Below are positions 27,050 through 35,246 of a stretch of 64,000 nt of DNA, in pieces (the stretch's first letter is position 1; every line of letters begins with the position of its first letter). The stretch is from the NCBI GenBank assembly GCA_040218535.1, contig JAVJRG010000006.1:46033-110032 (forward strand), given 5' to 3'. The position numbers and the translations under genes are program-made. Source of the stretch: Lacipirellulaceae bacterium (GTDB lineage Bacteria > Planctomycetota > Planctomycetia > Pirellulales > Lacipirellulaceae). The notes below the pieces were generated by a model. That model was not told where the DNA came from. It was given only the letters and a program-made list of their open reading frames with translations, and ran no database searches.

Positions 27050-27322
27050 ATGTCGCAAGCGATTGTCGACCCAGCGGAGTTGCGCCGCTTTGCGCACCAG
27101 CTTCGTCAATTCAATGCCGAACTCGAAGAGCGTCTCTCGACGCTCGGCAACCAGCTTCACGTCCTCAGCGCGACTTGGCGAGATCAGGAACAGAAAAAGT
27201 TCACTGAGGAGTTCGAGCAAATCCTCCGTCTGCTAGGGCGCTCGATCGAAGCCACGAACGAGTACACGCCCTTTCTCCTACGCAAGGCGGAACGCATCGA
27301 AGAGTATCTCCAGCAAAAGTAG
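27050..27322 (+). CDS. WXG100-like protein (ESAT-6 superfamily, candidate type VII secretion substrate)
   Basis: A 90-residue, all-helical protein with a central Trp43 (ATWRDQEQKKFTEEFEQ) between two long amphipathic helices. This is the size and helix-W-helix plan of WXG100 proteins, although the motif reads WRD and not WxG. Family members form dimers that are exported by an FtsK/SpoIIIE-type ATPase; such an ATPase is encoded three genes downstream in the same direction. AGGAACAGGAAAGGGA upstream of the ATG gives a good ribosome site. The first gene of the apparent operon 27050-32182. Confidence 0.72.
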   Translation: MSQAIVDPAELRRFAHQLRQFNAELEERLSTLGNQLHVLSATWRDQEQKKFTEEFEQILRLLGRSIEATNEYTPFLLRKAERIEEYLQQK

Positions 27323-27331
27323 AAAGCCTCG

Positions 27332-27856
27332 ATGTCACAGCCCGCTCAAGTTCGTAATTCACAAGCGATTGAAGACCTTCGCGCCGGCCTAGCGCGATTC
27401 AACGCCCGAGCTCAAGCCGCGTTGGAATTGCTCGATGGCGAACTCCAACGGGCGTGCGAGTGGATCGATCATGAGCAGCCTGCTTACTGGAAGAAGCAAA
27501 CAAGAAAAGCTGACGAAGCGGTCAATCTCGCGAAGATCGACCTTGAGCATTGTTTGATGTTCCCCGTCGCCGGCGAACGACCGGCCTGCCGCGAAGAACG
27601 TGACGTGCTTCACGCCGCCAAGCGGCGTGCTGAACTTTGTCGAGAGAAAAGTGAAACCGTGCGGCATTGGAAACAGTCCCTCAACCACGAAGTTTATGAA
27701 TACCAGGGACGCGTCGGCCAACTCCGCGAACAACTCGTCACAGACATGCCCCACGCACTAGCCAAACTCAAGATCATCCTCAACAAGCTTGAAAACTACA
27801 CCGTTGAAAATTCAGTTCGAAACACCATTCCTGAAACCACAGATGAAGACAGATAA
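27332..27856 (+). CDS. helical coiled-coil protein of the WXG100/FtsK locus
   Basis: A 174-residue soluble protein of long charged helices (RAGLARFNARAQAALELLDG, ERDVLHAAKRRAELCREKSE) with no signal peptide or membrane segment. No known family is recognised. It starts 9 bases after the WXG100-like stop, so the two are co-transcribed. It may be a chaperone or a second small partner for the exported protein (inference). Its last seven codons (ETTDEDR) and the stop come from an intergenic repeat of the ACCACAGATGAA type, so the native C-terminus may have been longer. Confidence 0.65.
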   Translation: MSQPAQVRNSQAIEDLRAGLARFNARAQAALELLDGELQRACEWIDHEQPAYWKKQTRKADEAVNLAKIDLEHCLMFPVAGERPACREERDVLHAAKRRAELCREKSETVRHWKQSLNHEVYEYQGRVGQLREQLVTDMPHALAKLKIILNKLENYTVENSVRNTIPETTDEDR

Positions 27857-27948
27857 ACACAAATGAGTTTTGATCTGTCGCATTTACCTCTCACCCTTCC
27901 CACACGACTAACTCGATTATCTGTGTAAATCAGTGTTCATCCGTGGTT
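27835..27948. repeat. diverged inverted copies of the AACCACAGATGAA-type intergenic repeat
   Basis: Left copy 27835-27865 (AACCACAGATGAAGACAGAT and onward) and right copy 27915-27948, whose reverse complement reads AACCACGGATGAACACTGAT, face each other. Elements of this kind are scattered in many bacterial genomes (general knowledge). The left copy forms the end of the 174-codon gene, including its TAA. Confidence 0.75.
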
Positions 27949-27971
27949 CCGAAACTTCATAGCCAGTCATT

Positions 27972-28208
27972 ATGCGACAAACCGACCTCTACACCGGCAG
28001 TGCCCAACTTCGCGATGCGTTCGACGAGTTGCTCGCCCTTTGGAATGAGGTCTCTGAGAATTGGAACGACGCCGTGAGTCGCAAGTTTTGCGAGCAACAT
28101 TTAGAGCCACTCTCTCCGCTGGTAAAACTCTCCCTCGAGGCTTCGAGTCGCACCACGCAGATCGTCGCGTCGATGCACCGTGAATGTGAAGACCCCAAAC
28201 AAGTATGA
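27972..28208 (+). CDS. small helical protein of the WXG100/FtsK locus
   Basis: A 78-residue acidic-to-neutral helical protein with two tryptophans in the first helix (LALWNEVSENWNDAVSRKF). It overlaps the FtsK-like gene by 4 bases (ATGA), so it is translationally coupled to the ATPase. The length and the central Trp-helix resemble a short WXG100-like or Esx-like partner, but the turn motif is absent. No database family is recognised by eye. Likely a component or substrate of the same export system (inference from position). Confidence 0.65.
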   Translation: MRQTDLYTGSAQLRDAFDELLALWNEVSENWNDAVSRKFCEQHLEPLSPLVKLSLEASSRTTQIVASMHRECEDPKQV

Positions 28209-31200
28209 AAAGCCCTTCGACTCCTAACTCGACTCCTGACAACTCCAACGGTCAGGTCACAGCGCAGGCCAATCCAGCGCAAATGACCAACCGTCGGGTT
28301 CTGGAATTGATGACGGCTCTCCAGCAGGCGGCCAACGAGCGAGCAGAGGCGGAAGCCAACATTCAGGCGACTTACGGAACTCGCATTGAAAAGATCGAGC
28401 AGCTCTTTCAATCCTCTCAATCGCAAGTCGCCGAGCAACATCTCAAACGTCGACGGGAACTCGAGAACGAGTACGGCGAGGCAAAGCGTGAGGCCGCGGC
28501 CCGTTTTCAAAGCGAGAAGGACCAGCTCCTTGCGCAGCTCAAAGAACGGCTCGATGAACTAGAGGCTCAACACGCGAAGGTTCAGAAGGCCGCGGAACAT
28601 GAGAAGAGCGAGACCCAATGGCAGGCTCTCTCACTCTATGATGGGTTGAAGGACCAACCTGAAGAGCAGCGTGTTGAAAAGCTCAACTACATCCAAGCCC
28701 AAAGCCGCCAAGTCGAAGGCTTGCGGCGTGATGCCCAATCGCTCATTTCATTGCGAAGGCTTGAGAAGGCCGCGAAGCAACTCACCCCGCAGCCAAGTAG
28801 CACTGCTGAGAATGTCCCCGAGCCCACGGCAGCGCTCACCGCTGCCGTAGGCGAGCTACGGACACAGATCCTCCAGTTGCAAGATCAGCGAATTCCTTCG
28901 CTCTTCCTAGAAGGGTGGCGAGGAGTAGCTTGGTTCTTACCCTCAGCAATCCTCGCTGCCATTCCTGCCTGGTCGCTCTCTGGGGGCTCCTGGCCACTCG
29001 CTCTGATGGGAACACTGGGCGGAGGAATCGCCCTGACGCTCGTCCTCCTGGCCATCTTCATGCCGATGGGGCGTCGCCAGTCGCTCAGCCTTTACCAATC
29101 GATTCTCAATCACCTAGGCATCGCCGGTGAACTGGAGTCCGCGGCACGCGAAGCCGCCGAAACCACTTGCCAGCAGCAACAGCAAGCCCATCTAGCAGCA
29201 CGCGATAAAGACCTCACTGAGTCTGCCGAAAAATGCGAGGCGGCAATCCTGGCCAGCCAAACTTCTTGTAATCGACTCGAAGAACAACTCACCAAAAAGG
29301 TCCACGACAAGATCGAGACTCTCGCCGCCGAGCGACAGTCGGCCCTCGATGCGATCGAAGAGAAGTACCCCCCGCTGCTTGAGACACACGTCCAAAACCG
29401 AATCGCTGCCGAGCAATCGCTCAGCGAGAAGCGCAAAAAAGACCTGGCCGCTGCGGAAACGCAGCGTGAGACAACCTGGAACGGGATGAAATCGAAGTGG
29501 GAAGCCTCCTACGCAACCATCACCTGCGAACTTGCCAGGGCCAAGCAAGACTTTGACTCGATCTTGCCCAATTGGCAGAAGACAGATTACTCAAGCTGGA
29601 GTCGCCCGAACACGCTGCCAGCTTCTCTTCGCTTCGGCAAGGCGACTCTGCCGATGAAGTCGATTCGCAACGCCATCTCCGAGGACGAGCGTCTCCGTCC
29701 TGAGCAGACGAGTCTCGACTTACCAGCGCTCATGACGCTAGCCGATTCACCGAACTTGCTCGTCTCAGCCTCAGGGAAAATGCGTGCCAAGGCGAGTGAA
29801 CTGTTGCAAGTTCTCCTCCTGAAATTCTTGACCACAGCCCCCGCCGGGAAGCTGCGGATCACGGCCATCGACGCTGCCGGGCTGGGTGAGAGTTTCGGCG
29901 GTTTGGCTCATCTGTCCGACTATCACGATCAGCTTATCGGCAAGCAGATATGGACTGACTCGAAGGATATCGCCGGCCAGTTGGCGCTTCTGTCCGATCA
30001 TATTGAAAAGGTACTGCAACAGTATCTACGTAACGACTTCGCCACGATCCATGAGTACAACGCCCACGCTGGCGAAGTTGCTGAGCCGTATCACGTGATC
30101 GCCGTAGCTAACTTCCCCGCCGGTTTTACCGAACTCACGGCCAAACGTCTCGAAAACCTCGCTGCAGCGGGTCCCCGCTGCGGCGTGCATGTGTTGCTCA
30201 GTGTCGACAGCGAATTGAAGCTACCGCACGATTTTTCACTCGAAAAACTACGTGAGAATGCCGTGAAGCTTGTCGCTAGAGAAGATCAATTCGCGTGGGA
30301 CTACCCCCTGTTCGATCGCCTACCGTTGAAGCTCGACCAGCTCCCTTCGCCCGACATTCTCAACAAGATCCTCCGCATTGCGGGAGAAGAATCCCGCATC
30401 GCTAGCAAAGTCGAAGTCCCGTTCTCTTGGATTGCCCCCGAAGAGGGAGAGCTTTGGAATAGCAATAGCGGTCGCAGCCTTGAGGCCCCGATCGGTCGCG
30501 CCGGAGCTCGCCAGTTACAAAGCCTTTCGCTTGGAAAGGGTACCTCTCAGCATGTGCTGATTTCAGGAAAGACCGGCTCTGGAAAGAGTACACTGCTGCA
30601 CGCGATGATCACCAATCTGGCGATGCACTACGGTCCCGATCAGTTGGAGTTTTACCTCGTTGACTTTAAGAAAGGCGTCGAGTTTGCCGCTTACTCAACT
30701 GGCAAGTTGCCTCATGCCCGCGTCATCGCCATCGAAAGCGAACGCGAATTCGGCGTCAGTGTGCTGGAACGCCTAGACGTCGAACTCCGCCGTCGCGGTG
30801 AGCTGTTCCGCCAACATGGCGTGCAAGATGTTGCCGGATTACGTGAGGCTGCACCCGACGAATTGCTGCCACGCACCGTGCTGATCATCGATGAGTTCCA
30901 AGAACTGTTCGTCGCCGATGATCGGCTCGCTCAAGATGCGGCCCTCCTTCTTGATCGGCTCGTCCGCCAAGGTCGAGCGTTCGGCATCCACGTTATTCTC
31001 GGCTCGCAGTCGCTCTCGGGTGCTTACTCCCTGGCACGCAGCACACTGGGGCAAATGGCCGTTCGAGTCGCCTTGGAATGTAGCGAAGCGGACGCGAATC
31101 TGATTCTCAGCGACGAAAACAGCGCCGCCCGCCTGCTAAGCCGCCCCGGCGAGGCTATCTACAACGACCAAAATGGTTTCGTCGAAGGGAACCACACCTT

Positions 31201-32182
31201 CCAAGTCGCCTGGCTACCCGATGCCCAGCGACGTGATTATCTCAAACAACTCGCCGAGAGACAGCAGAAGTCGAGTCTCACTTTCGATCCGGCCATCGTC
31301 TTCGAAGGCAACGTCCCCGCCGATCCAAGCCACAATGAAGAACTCAAACAATCGCTTGCCGGTTTTGCCGCATGCGAGGAAAACAATCTTTGGCTCGGCT
31401 CATCAGTTCGCATCGAACCCCCGCTAAAGATTTCCCTCAAAAGACAAAGCGGTGCCAACTTGGCAATCGTCGGCGGCGACGAATCAATGGCCTTTGGCAT
31501 GCTTTCAACGGCAGTTCTTGCTCTGGCAGCAAAGCCTGGCGACAAGCCCGTGAGCCTCACCATTCTGGACGGCACACGATCTGAATCAGAGCAACCTGAC
31601 CAGTGGGAGACACTTGCACCGCTATTCGGCGAGAGGCTTCAACGCATGCTCCCTGACGCTGCCGCAACTCAGATCGCCAGCCTTCACGAACTGCTGTTCA
31701 GTCGGACCAATGCTGCCGAAGCCAGTACTCCTGAAGAACGGCTTGCTTCGCACTTCGTTGTCCTTCACGACCTCTCCCAGTTTCGCGACTTACGACTCAC
31801 CGAGGACGACTTTAGCTTCTCAACCGGCGGTGCCAACAAGCCACCTTCAACAGACAAGATGTTCCGGCAGCTTCTCAAGGAAGGCCCCGCAGTAGGAATT
31901 CATTTCCTCTTCTGGTGCGAGTCTTACAACAGCCTCACCCGCGCTGTTGATCGGCTCACACTGCGCGAGATCGATTTCCGCGTCGCCATGCAGATGAGCG
32001 CGGCAGACTCCACGAGCCTGATCGACTCACCCGCTGCCGCTCAGTTGGGCGAACACCGTGCCCTCTTCTACCGCGACGATCTGGGCACGCAAACGAAGTT
32101 CCGCCCCTACGGCAGGCCCAGCGAAGCCTGGCTAGCCGAGGCAGCAAGCCTGCTGAAGCGCTCACCGCAGCCTGCCCTCTAA
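28205..32182 (+). CDS. FtsK/SpoIIIE-type membrane ATPase with coiled-coil N-terminus (EccC/YukBA-like)
   Basis: A 1325-residue protein. Residues 30-235 are a long charged coiled coil; two membrane helices lie near 238-290; a second coiled coil spans about 300-440. Three ATPase-like modules follow. The first (about 520-710) lacks a P-loop. The second is intact: Walker A GKTGSGKS (788-795, Lys794), Walker B VLIIDEF (Asp896-Glu897) and a sensor-like ILGSQSLSG. The third (about 1075-1310) has a degenerate P-loop (GGDESMAFG, near 1088) and VVLHDLSQF. Two helices plus three tandem ATPase modules is the plan of EccC of type VII secretion, although EccC has its active site elsewhere and lacks this coiled coil. 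The protein likely drives export of the WXG100-like protein encoded upstream (inference). Confidence 0.83.
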   Translation: MKSPSTPNSTPDNSNGQVTAQANPAQMTNRRVLELMTALQQAANERAEAEANIQATYGTRIEKIEQLFQSSQSQVAEQHLKRRRELENEYGEAKREAAARFQSEKDQLLAQLKERLDELEAQHAKVQKAAEHEKSETQWQALSLYDGLKDQPEEQRVEKLNYIQAQSRQVEGLRRDAQSLISLRRLEKAAKQLTPQPSSTAENVPEPTAALTAAVGELRTQILQLQDQRIPSLFLEGWRGVAWFLPSAILAAIPAWSLSGGSWPLALMGTLGGGIALTLVLLAIFMPMGRRQSLSLYQSILNHLGIAGELESAAREAAETTCQQQQQAHLAARDKDLTESAEKCEAAILASQTSCNRLEEQLTKKVHDKIETLAAERQSALDAIEEKYPPLLETHVQNRIAAEQSLSEKRKKDLAAAETQRETTWNGMKSKWEASYATITCELARAKQDFDSILPNWQKTDYSSWSRPNTLPASLRFGKATLPMKSIRNAISEDERLRPEQTSLDLPALMTLADSPNLLVSASGKMRAKASELLQVLLLKFLTTAPAGKLRITAIDAAGLGESFGGLAHLSDYHDQLIGKQIWTDSKDIAGQLALLSDHIEKVLQQYLRNDFATIHEYNAHAGEVAEPYHVIAVANFPAGFTELTAKRLENLAAAGPRCGVHVLLSVDSELKLPHDFSLEKLRENAVKLVAREDQFAWDYPLFDRLPLKLDQLPSPDILNKILRIAGEESRIASKVEVPFSWIAPEEGELWNSNSGRSLEAPIGRAGARQLQSLSLGKGTSQHVLISGKTGSGKSTLLHAMITNLAMHYGPDQLEFYLVDFKKGVEFAAYSTGKLPHARVIAIESEREFGVSVLERLDVELRRRGELFRQHGVQDVAGLREAAPDELLPRTVLIIDEFQELFVADDRLAQDAALLLDRLVRQGRAFGIHVILGSQSLSGAYSLARSTLGQMAVRVALECSEADANLILSDENSAARLLSRPGEAIYNDQNGFVEGNHTFQVAWLPDAQRRDYLKQLAERQQKSSLTFDPAIVFEGNVPADPSHNEELKQSLAGFAACEENNLWLGSSVRIEPPLKISLKRQSGANLAIVGGDESMAFGMLSTAVLALAAKPGDKPVSLTILDGTRSESEQPDQWETLAPLFGERLQRMLPDAAATQIASLHELLFSRTNAAEASTPEERLASHFVVLHDLSQFRDLRLTEDDFSFSTGGANKPPSTDKMFRQLLKEGPAVGIHFLFWCESYNSLTRAVDRLTLREIDFRVAMQMSAADSTSLIDSPAAAQLGEHRALFYRDDLGTQTKFRPYGRPSEAWLAEAASLLKRSPQPAL

Positions 32183-32270
32183 CGGTTCCACTGTCGATTC
32201 TTAAGGGTAGAATGGCGGTCCCAGCCTGCGGAACCTTCTTTTCCCCTAAATATTCAAGGTGATTCGAACC

Positions 32271-33401
32271 ATGAAGATATCCAACAATGCCTTTTCACGG
32301 CGTCAATTCGTTAAGACCTCAGCCGCAGCTTCACTAGCTGCTTTGGCGACACCGGCCATTCATACCGCTAGGGCAGCCGAGGGTGGCGAAACGATTGTTG
32401 GCTCGGGCGAGCATCAGTATCGCGTGGATCACTACTGGGCTCAGCTTCCCGACGAATTCACCTGGCAAACCACACACAACGTTGCGGTGGACAGTCAGGG
32501 GCTCGTTTATGTAATTCACGAAGGCCACCTTGGTAAGAAAGACCATCCGTCAATCTTTGTGTTCGACGCCGAAGGCATGTATGTGCGCTCGTTCGGTAGC
32601 CAGTTCCAAGGGGGCGGACACGGCATTGAGACTCGCAAGGAGGCCGATGGCGAGTTCCTCTATATCTGCAACTACCAACAACAACGCTCCATCGCAAAGC
32701 TAACGCTCGAAGGCGAACAGATTTGGCGCAACGGTGCTCCGCTAGAGAGCGGATTCTATGCCAAGGGCGAAGACCAGTTCCCCCGCGATGCCAAGGACAA
32801 TCCCTGGGGCCGCAACCGCTTCATGCCTACCAACATCGCGTTTCATCCCGGTGGCGATGGGTTTTACGTAGCTGATGGCTACGGCACGTTTCGCATCCAC
32901 TATTACAACGCCGCCGGGAATTGGGTTTCGACCTTTGGCAGCCCAAGCAATGGTAAGAAAGGTGACTCGACCTTTAATCTCCCACACGGCATCTGGATCG
33001 ACGATCGCGGCGACGAACCAACCATTGTCGTGGCCGACCGTGCCAACGCCCGTTTGCAGTGGTTCAACATGCTGGGCGAACACCTCCGCACGCAAGGCGA
33101 CTTCCTGCTGCCCGCCAATATGGATGTCCACGGCGAAGTCCTGCTGGTCCCCGATCTTGTCGGCCGCGTGACGTTGCTCGATAAAAACAACGAAGTGATT
33201 GCCCACCTCGGCGAAGATAGCGAGCGAATCCTCAAGGACAAGAAAGACACCGGCGGCCACAACATTCGCCTCGACGAGAAGAAGTGGCTCGACGGCAAAT
33301 TCGTCCACCCTCACGACGCGTGTTTCGACGCCGACGGGAACATCTATGTCGCTGAATGGGTCAAGACTGGCCGCGTGACAAAGCTCACGAAGATGAGTTA
33401 G
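32271..33401 (+). CDS. Tat-exported NHL-repeat / six-bladed beta-propeller protein
   Basis: A 376-residue protein with a twin-arginine signal (FSRRQFVKTSAAAS, residues 8-21) and an AxA cleavage site near residue 36, so it folds before export. The body is an NHL-type propeller: HNVAVDSQGLVYVIHE, PTNIAFHPGGDGFYVADGYG, LPHGIWIDDRG, and HPHDACFDADGNIYVAEW. This group is common in planctomycetes and is often named peptidylglycine-monooxygenase-like, but it holds only the propeller, not the copper domains. AAGGTG precedes the ATG. Role unknown; binding or lyase activity is possible. The gene follows the FtsK-like gene by 88 bp and may be separate. Confidence 0.82.
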   Translation: MKISNNAFSRRQFVKTSAAASLAALATPAIHTARAAEGGETIVGSGEHQYRVDHYWAQLPDEFTWQTTHNVAVDSQGLVYVIHEGHLGKKDHPSIFVFDAEGMYVRSFGSQFQGGGHGIETRKEADGEFLYICNYQQQRSIAKLTLEGEQIWRNGAPLESGFYAKGEDQFPRDAKDNPWGRNRFMPTNIAFHPGGDGFYVADGYGTFRIHYYNAAGNWVSTFGSPSNGKKGDSTFNLPHGIWIDDRGDEPTIVVADRANARLQWFNMLGEHLRTQGDFLLPANMDVHGEVLLVPDLVGRVTLLDKNNEVIAHLGEDSERILKDKKDTGGHNIRLDEKKWLDGKFVHPHDACFDADGNIYVAEWVKTGRVTKLTKMS

Positions 33402-33413
33402 TAAAGGATTGTT

Positions 33414-35219
33414 TTGACGCTCGTTGCTCTCGAAGAAGTTTCTATCGGTTTCCGCGGCCCACCGCTCTTAGACGCGGTCAATTGCCGCATCGAGTCAGGC
33501 CAGCGCATCGGCCTGCTTGGGCGGAACGGTGCTGGCAAGACGACATTGATGAAGCTAGTCTCCGGTGCGCTCACCCCTGACCAAGGAAGGGTGAGTCTCG
33601 CTCCGGGCGTGCGTGTCACCCAGCTACGGCAAGATGTGCCGCAAGAGATGCGTGGAAGCGTCGCTGATATCGTTGCCCAAGGGGTTGCCGATTCCGCGGA
33701 AGATTGGGAAGTGCAGCACACGGCTGAAAAGCAAATCACCCAAATGGGCCTCGACGCTGATGCGGAATTCTCCTCGCTCTCAAGTGGCATGAAGCGTCGT
33801 GTTCTGCTGGCGCAAGCGTTGGTCGGCGAGCCCGATGTGCTGTTGCTCGATGAGCCAACCAACCACTTGGATGTCGAAGCAATCATCTGGCTGGAAGAGT
33901 TCCTCTCGGCATGGCGAGGCACGTTGCTCTTCGTCACGCACGACCGCGCCTTCCTTCGGCGACTCGCCACCCGCATCCTCGAGATCGATCGCGGTCGAAT
34001 CTTCGATTGGTCCTGCGACTACGACACGTTCTTGGTCCGCAAAGAACAGGCCCTCGCCGCGGAGGAAAAGCAGAACGCCCTCTTTGACAAAAAGCTTGCC
34101 GAAGAGGAACGCTGGATCCGCCAAGGCATCAAAGCTCGCCGAACTCGAAACGAAGGCCGCGTCCGTGCCCTCAAAGCAATGCGGGACGAGCGTAGCAAAC
34201 GCCGTGACCGACAAGGTACAAGTAAGCTCAAGATTCAAGAAGTTCGTAAAAGCGGTGCACTTGTCGCTGAGGCAGAAGAAGTCTCGTTTAGTTACAACGA
34301 TGGCAGCCCGATCTTCGAGAGCTTTTCGACGCTCCTCATGCGGAGTGACAAGGTCGGCATCATCGGGCCAAATGGAGCTGGCAAAACCACGCTGCTGAAA
34401 GTGCTGCTCGGCGAGTTGGAACCGCAATCGGGCAGCATCAAGCTCGGCACGAATCTCGACATCGCCTATTTCGATCAAATCCGAGGCCAACTCGACGAAG
34501 AAGAAACCGTCGAACACGCTGTCGGCGAAGGGTACGACAGCATCGATGTCGTCAATGAAAAAGGCCAGCCCGTCAAGAAGCACATCTACGGCTACCTCCA
34601 AGACTTTCTCTTCGCGCCTGAACGCTCACGTACCCAAATCAAGTTCCTCTCAGGTGGCGAACGCAATCGCGTGTTGCTTGCGAAGCTGTTCGCGAAGCCG
34701 GCGAATGTGGTCGTCCTCGATGAACCAACGAATGATCTTGACGCGGAAACTTTGGAGATGCTTGAAGAACGGCTCATCGATTTCGGCGGGACACTGCTTG
34801 TTGTAAGCCACGACCGCGAGTTCCTCAACAACGTCGTTACCAGCACCATCGCCTTCGAAACCGACGGCGTCCATGAGTATGTCGGGGGCTACGACGATTG
34901 GCTCAGGCAGCGGAAACCCGCCGCTCGCGCCTTAGCAAGAGAAACACCGACCTCCGAAAAACCGACCACGGCGAAACCGCACGCGACGCCGAAAACTCAA
35001 ACCAAGAAACTCTCCTACAAAGACCAACGAGAACTCGACACACTACCCGCGCTAATCGAGGAACTTGAGAGCGATTTAGCCGCTTGGCACGAGAAAATGG
35101 CGGACCCTGAGTACTTCAAGCTGCCCAAGGAAGAACTCGCACAGAACCAATCCGAACTCGACGCAACACAAGCGAAGCTCAACGAAGCCTACGAGCGTTG
35201 GGAAGAGCTGGAAGGGTGA
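33414..35219 (+). CDS. uup: ABC-F ATPase, Uup type
   Basis: A 601-residue soluble protein with two ABC domains and no membrane segment. P-loops GRNGAGKTT and GPNGAGKTT, signature motifs LSSGMKRR and LSGGERNR, Walker [13 protein letters not shown] and [11 protein letters not shown]. The C-terminal coiled-coil arm (from about 510, LSYKDQRELDTLPALIEEL) is the mark of Uup within the ABC-F group, which acts on ribosomes or, for Uup, also on DNA intermediates. The start is TTG with AAAGGA upstream. It begins 12 bases after the propeller gene, so co-transcription is likely. A second ABC-F gene (EttA) lies at 46460. Confidence 0.87.
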   Translation: MTLVALEEVSIGFRGPPLLDAVNCRIESGQRIGLLGRNGAGKTTLMKLVSGALTPDQGRVSLAPGVRVTQLRQDVPQEMRGSVADIVAQGVADSAEDWEVQHTAEKQITQMGLDADAEFSSLSSGMKRRVLLAQALVGEPDVLLLDEPTNHLDVEAIIWLEEFLSAWRGTLLFVTHDRAFLRRLATRILEIDRGRIFDWSCDYDTFLVRKEQALAAEEKQNALFDKKLAEEERWIRQGIKARRTRNEGRVRALKAMRDERSKRRDRQGTSKLKIQEVRKSGALVAEAEEVSFSYNDGSPIFESFSTLLMRSDKVGIIGPNGAGKTTLLKVLLGELEPQSGSIKLGTNLDIAYFDQIRGQLDEEETVEHAVGEGYDSIDVVNEKGQPVKKHIYGYLQDFLFAPERSRTQIKFLSGGERNRVLLAKLFAKPANVVVLDEPTNDLDAETLEMLEERLIDFGGTLLVVSHDREFLNNVVTSTIAFETDGVHEYVGGYDDWLRQRKPAARALARETPTSEKPTTAKPHATPKTQTKKLSYKDQRELDTLPALIEELESDLAAWHEKMADPEYFKLPKEELAQNQSELDATQAKLNEAYERWEELEG

Positions 35220-35246
35220 GCCGTTGCGGCTTAGCCGTGGACGATG

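Noticed and set aside
33780..34601. 273-codon minus-strand frame opposite the Uup gene
   Set aside because: Shadow of a real gene; its sequence is low-information and rich in Asp, Phe and Val from the complementary codons.
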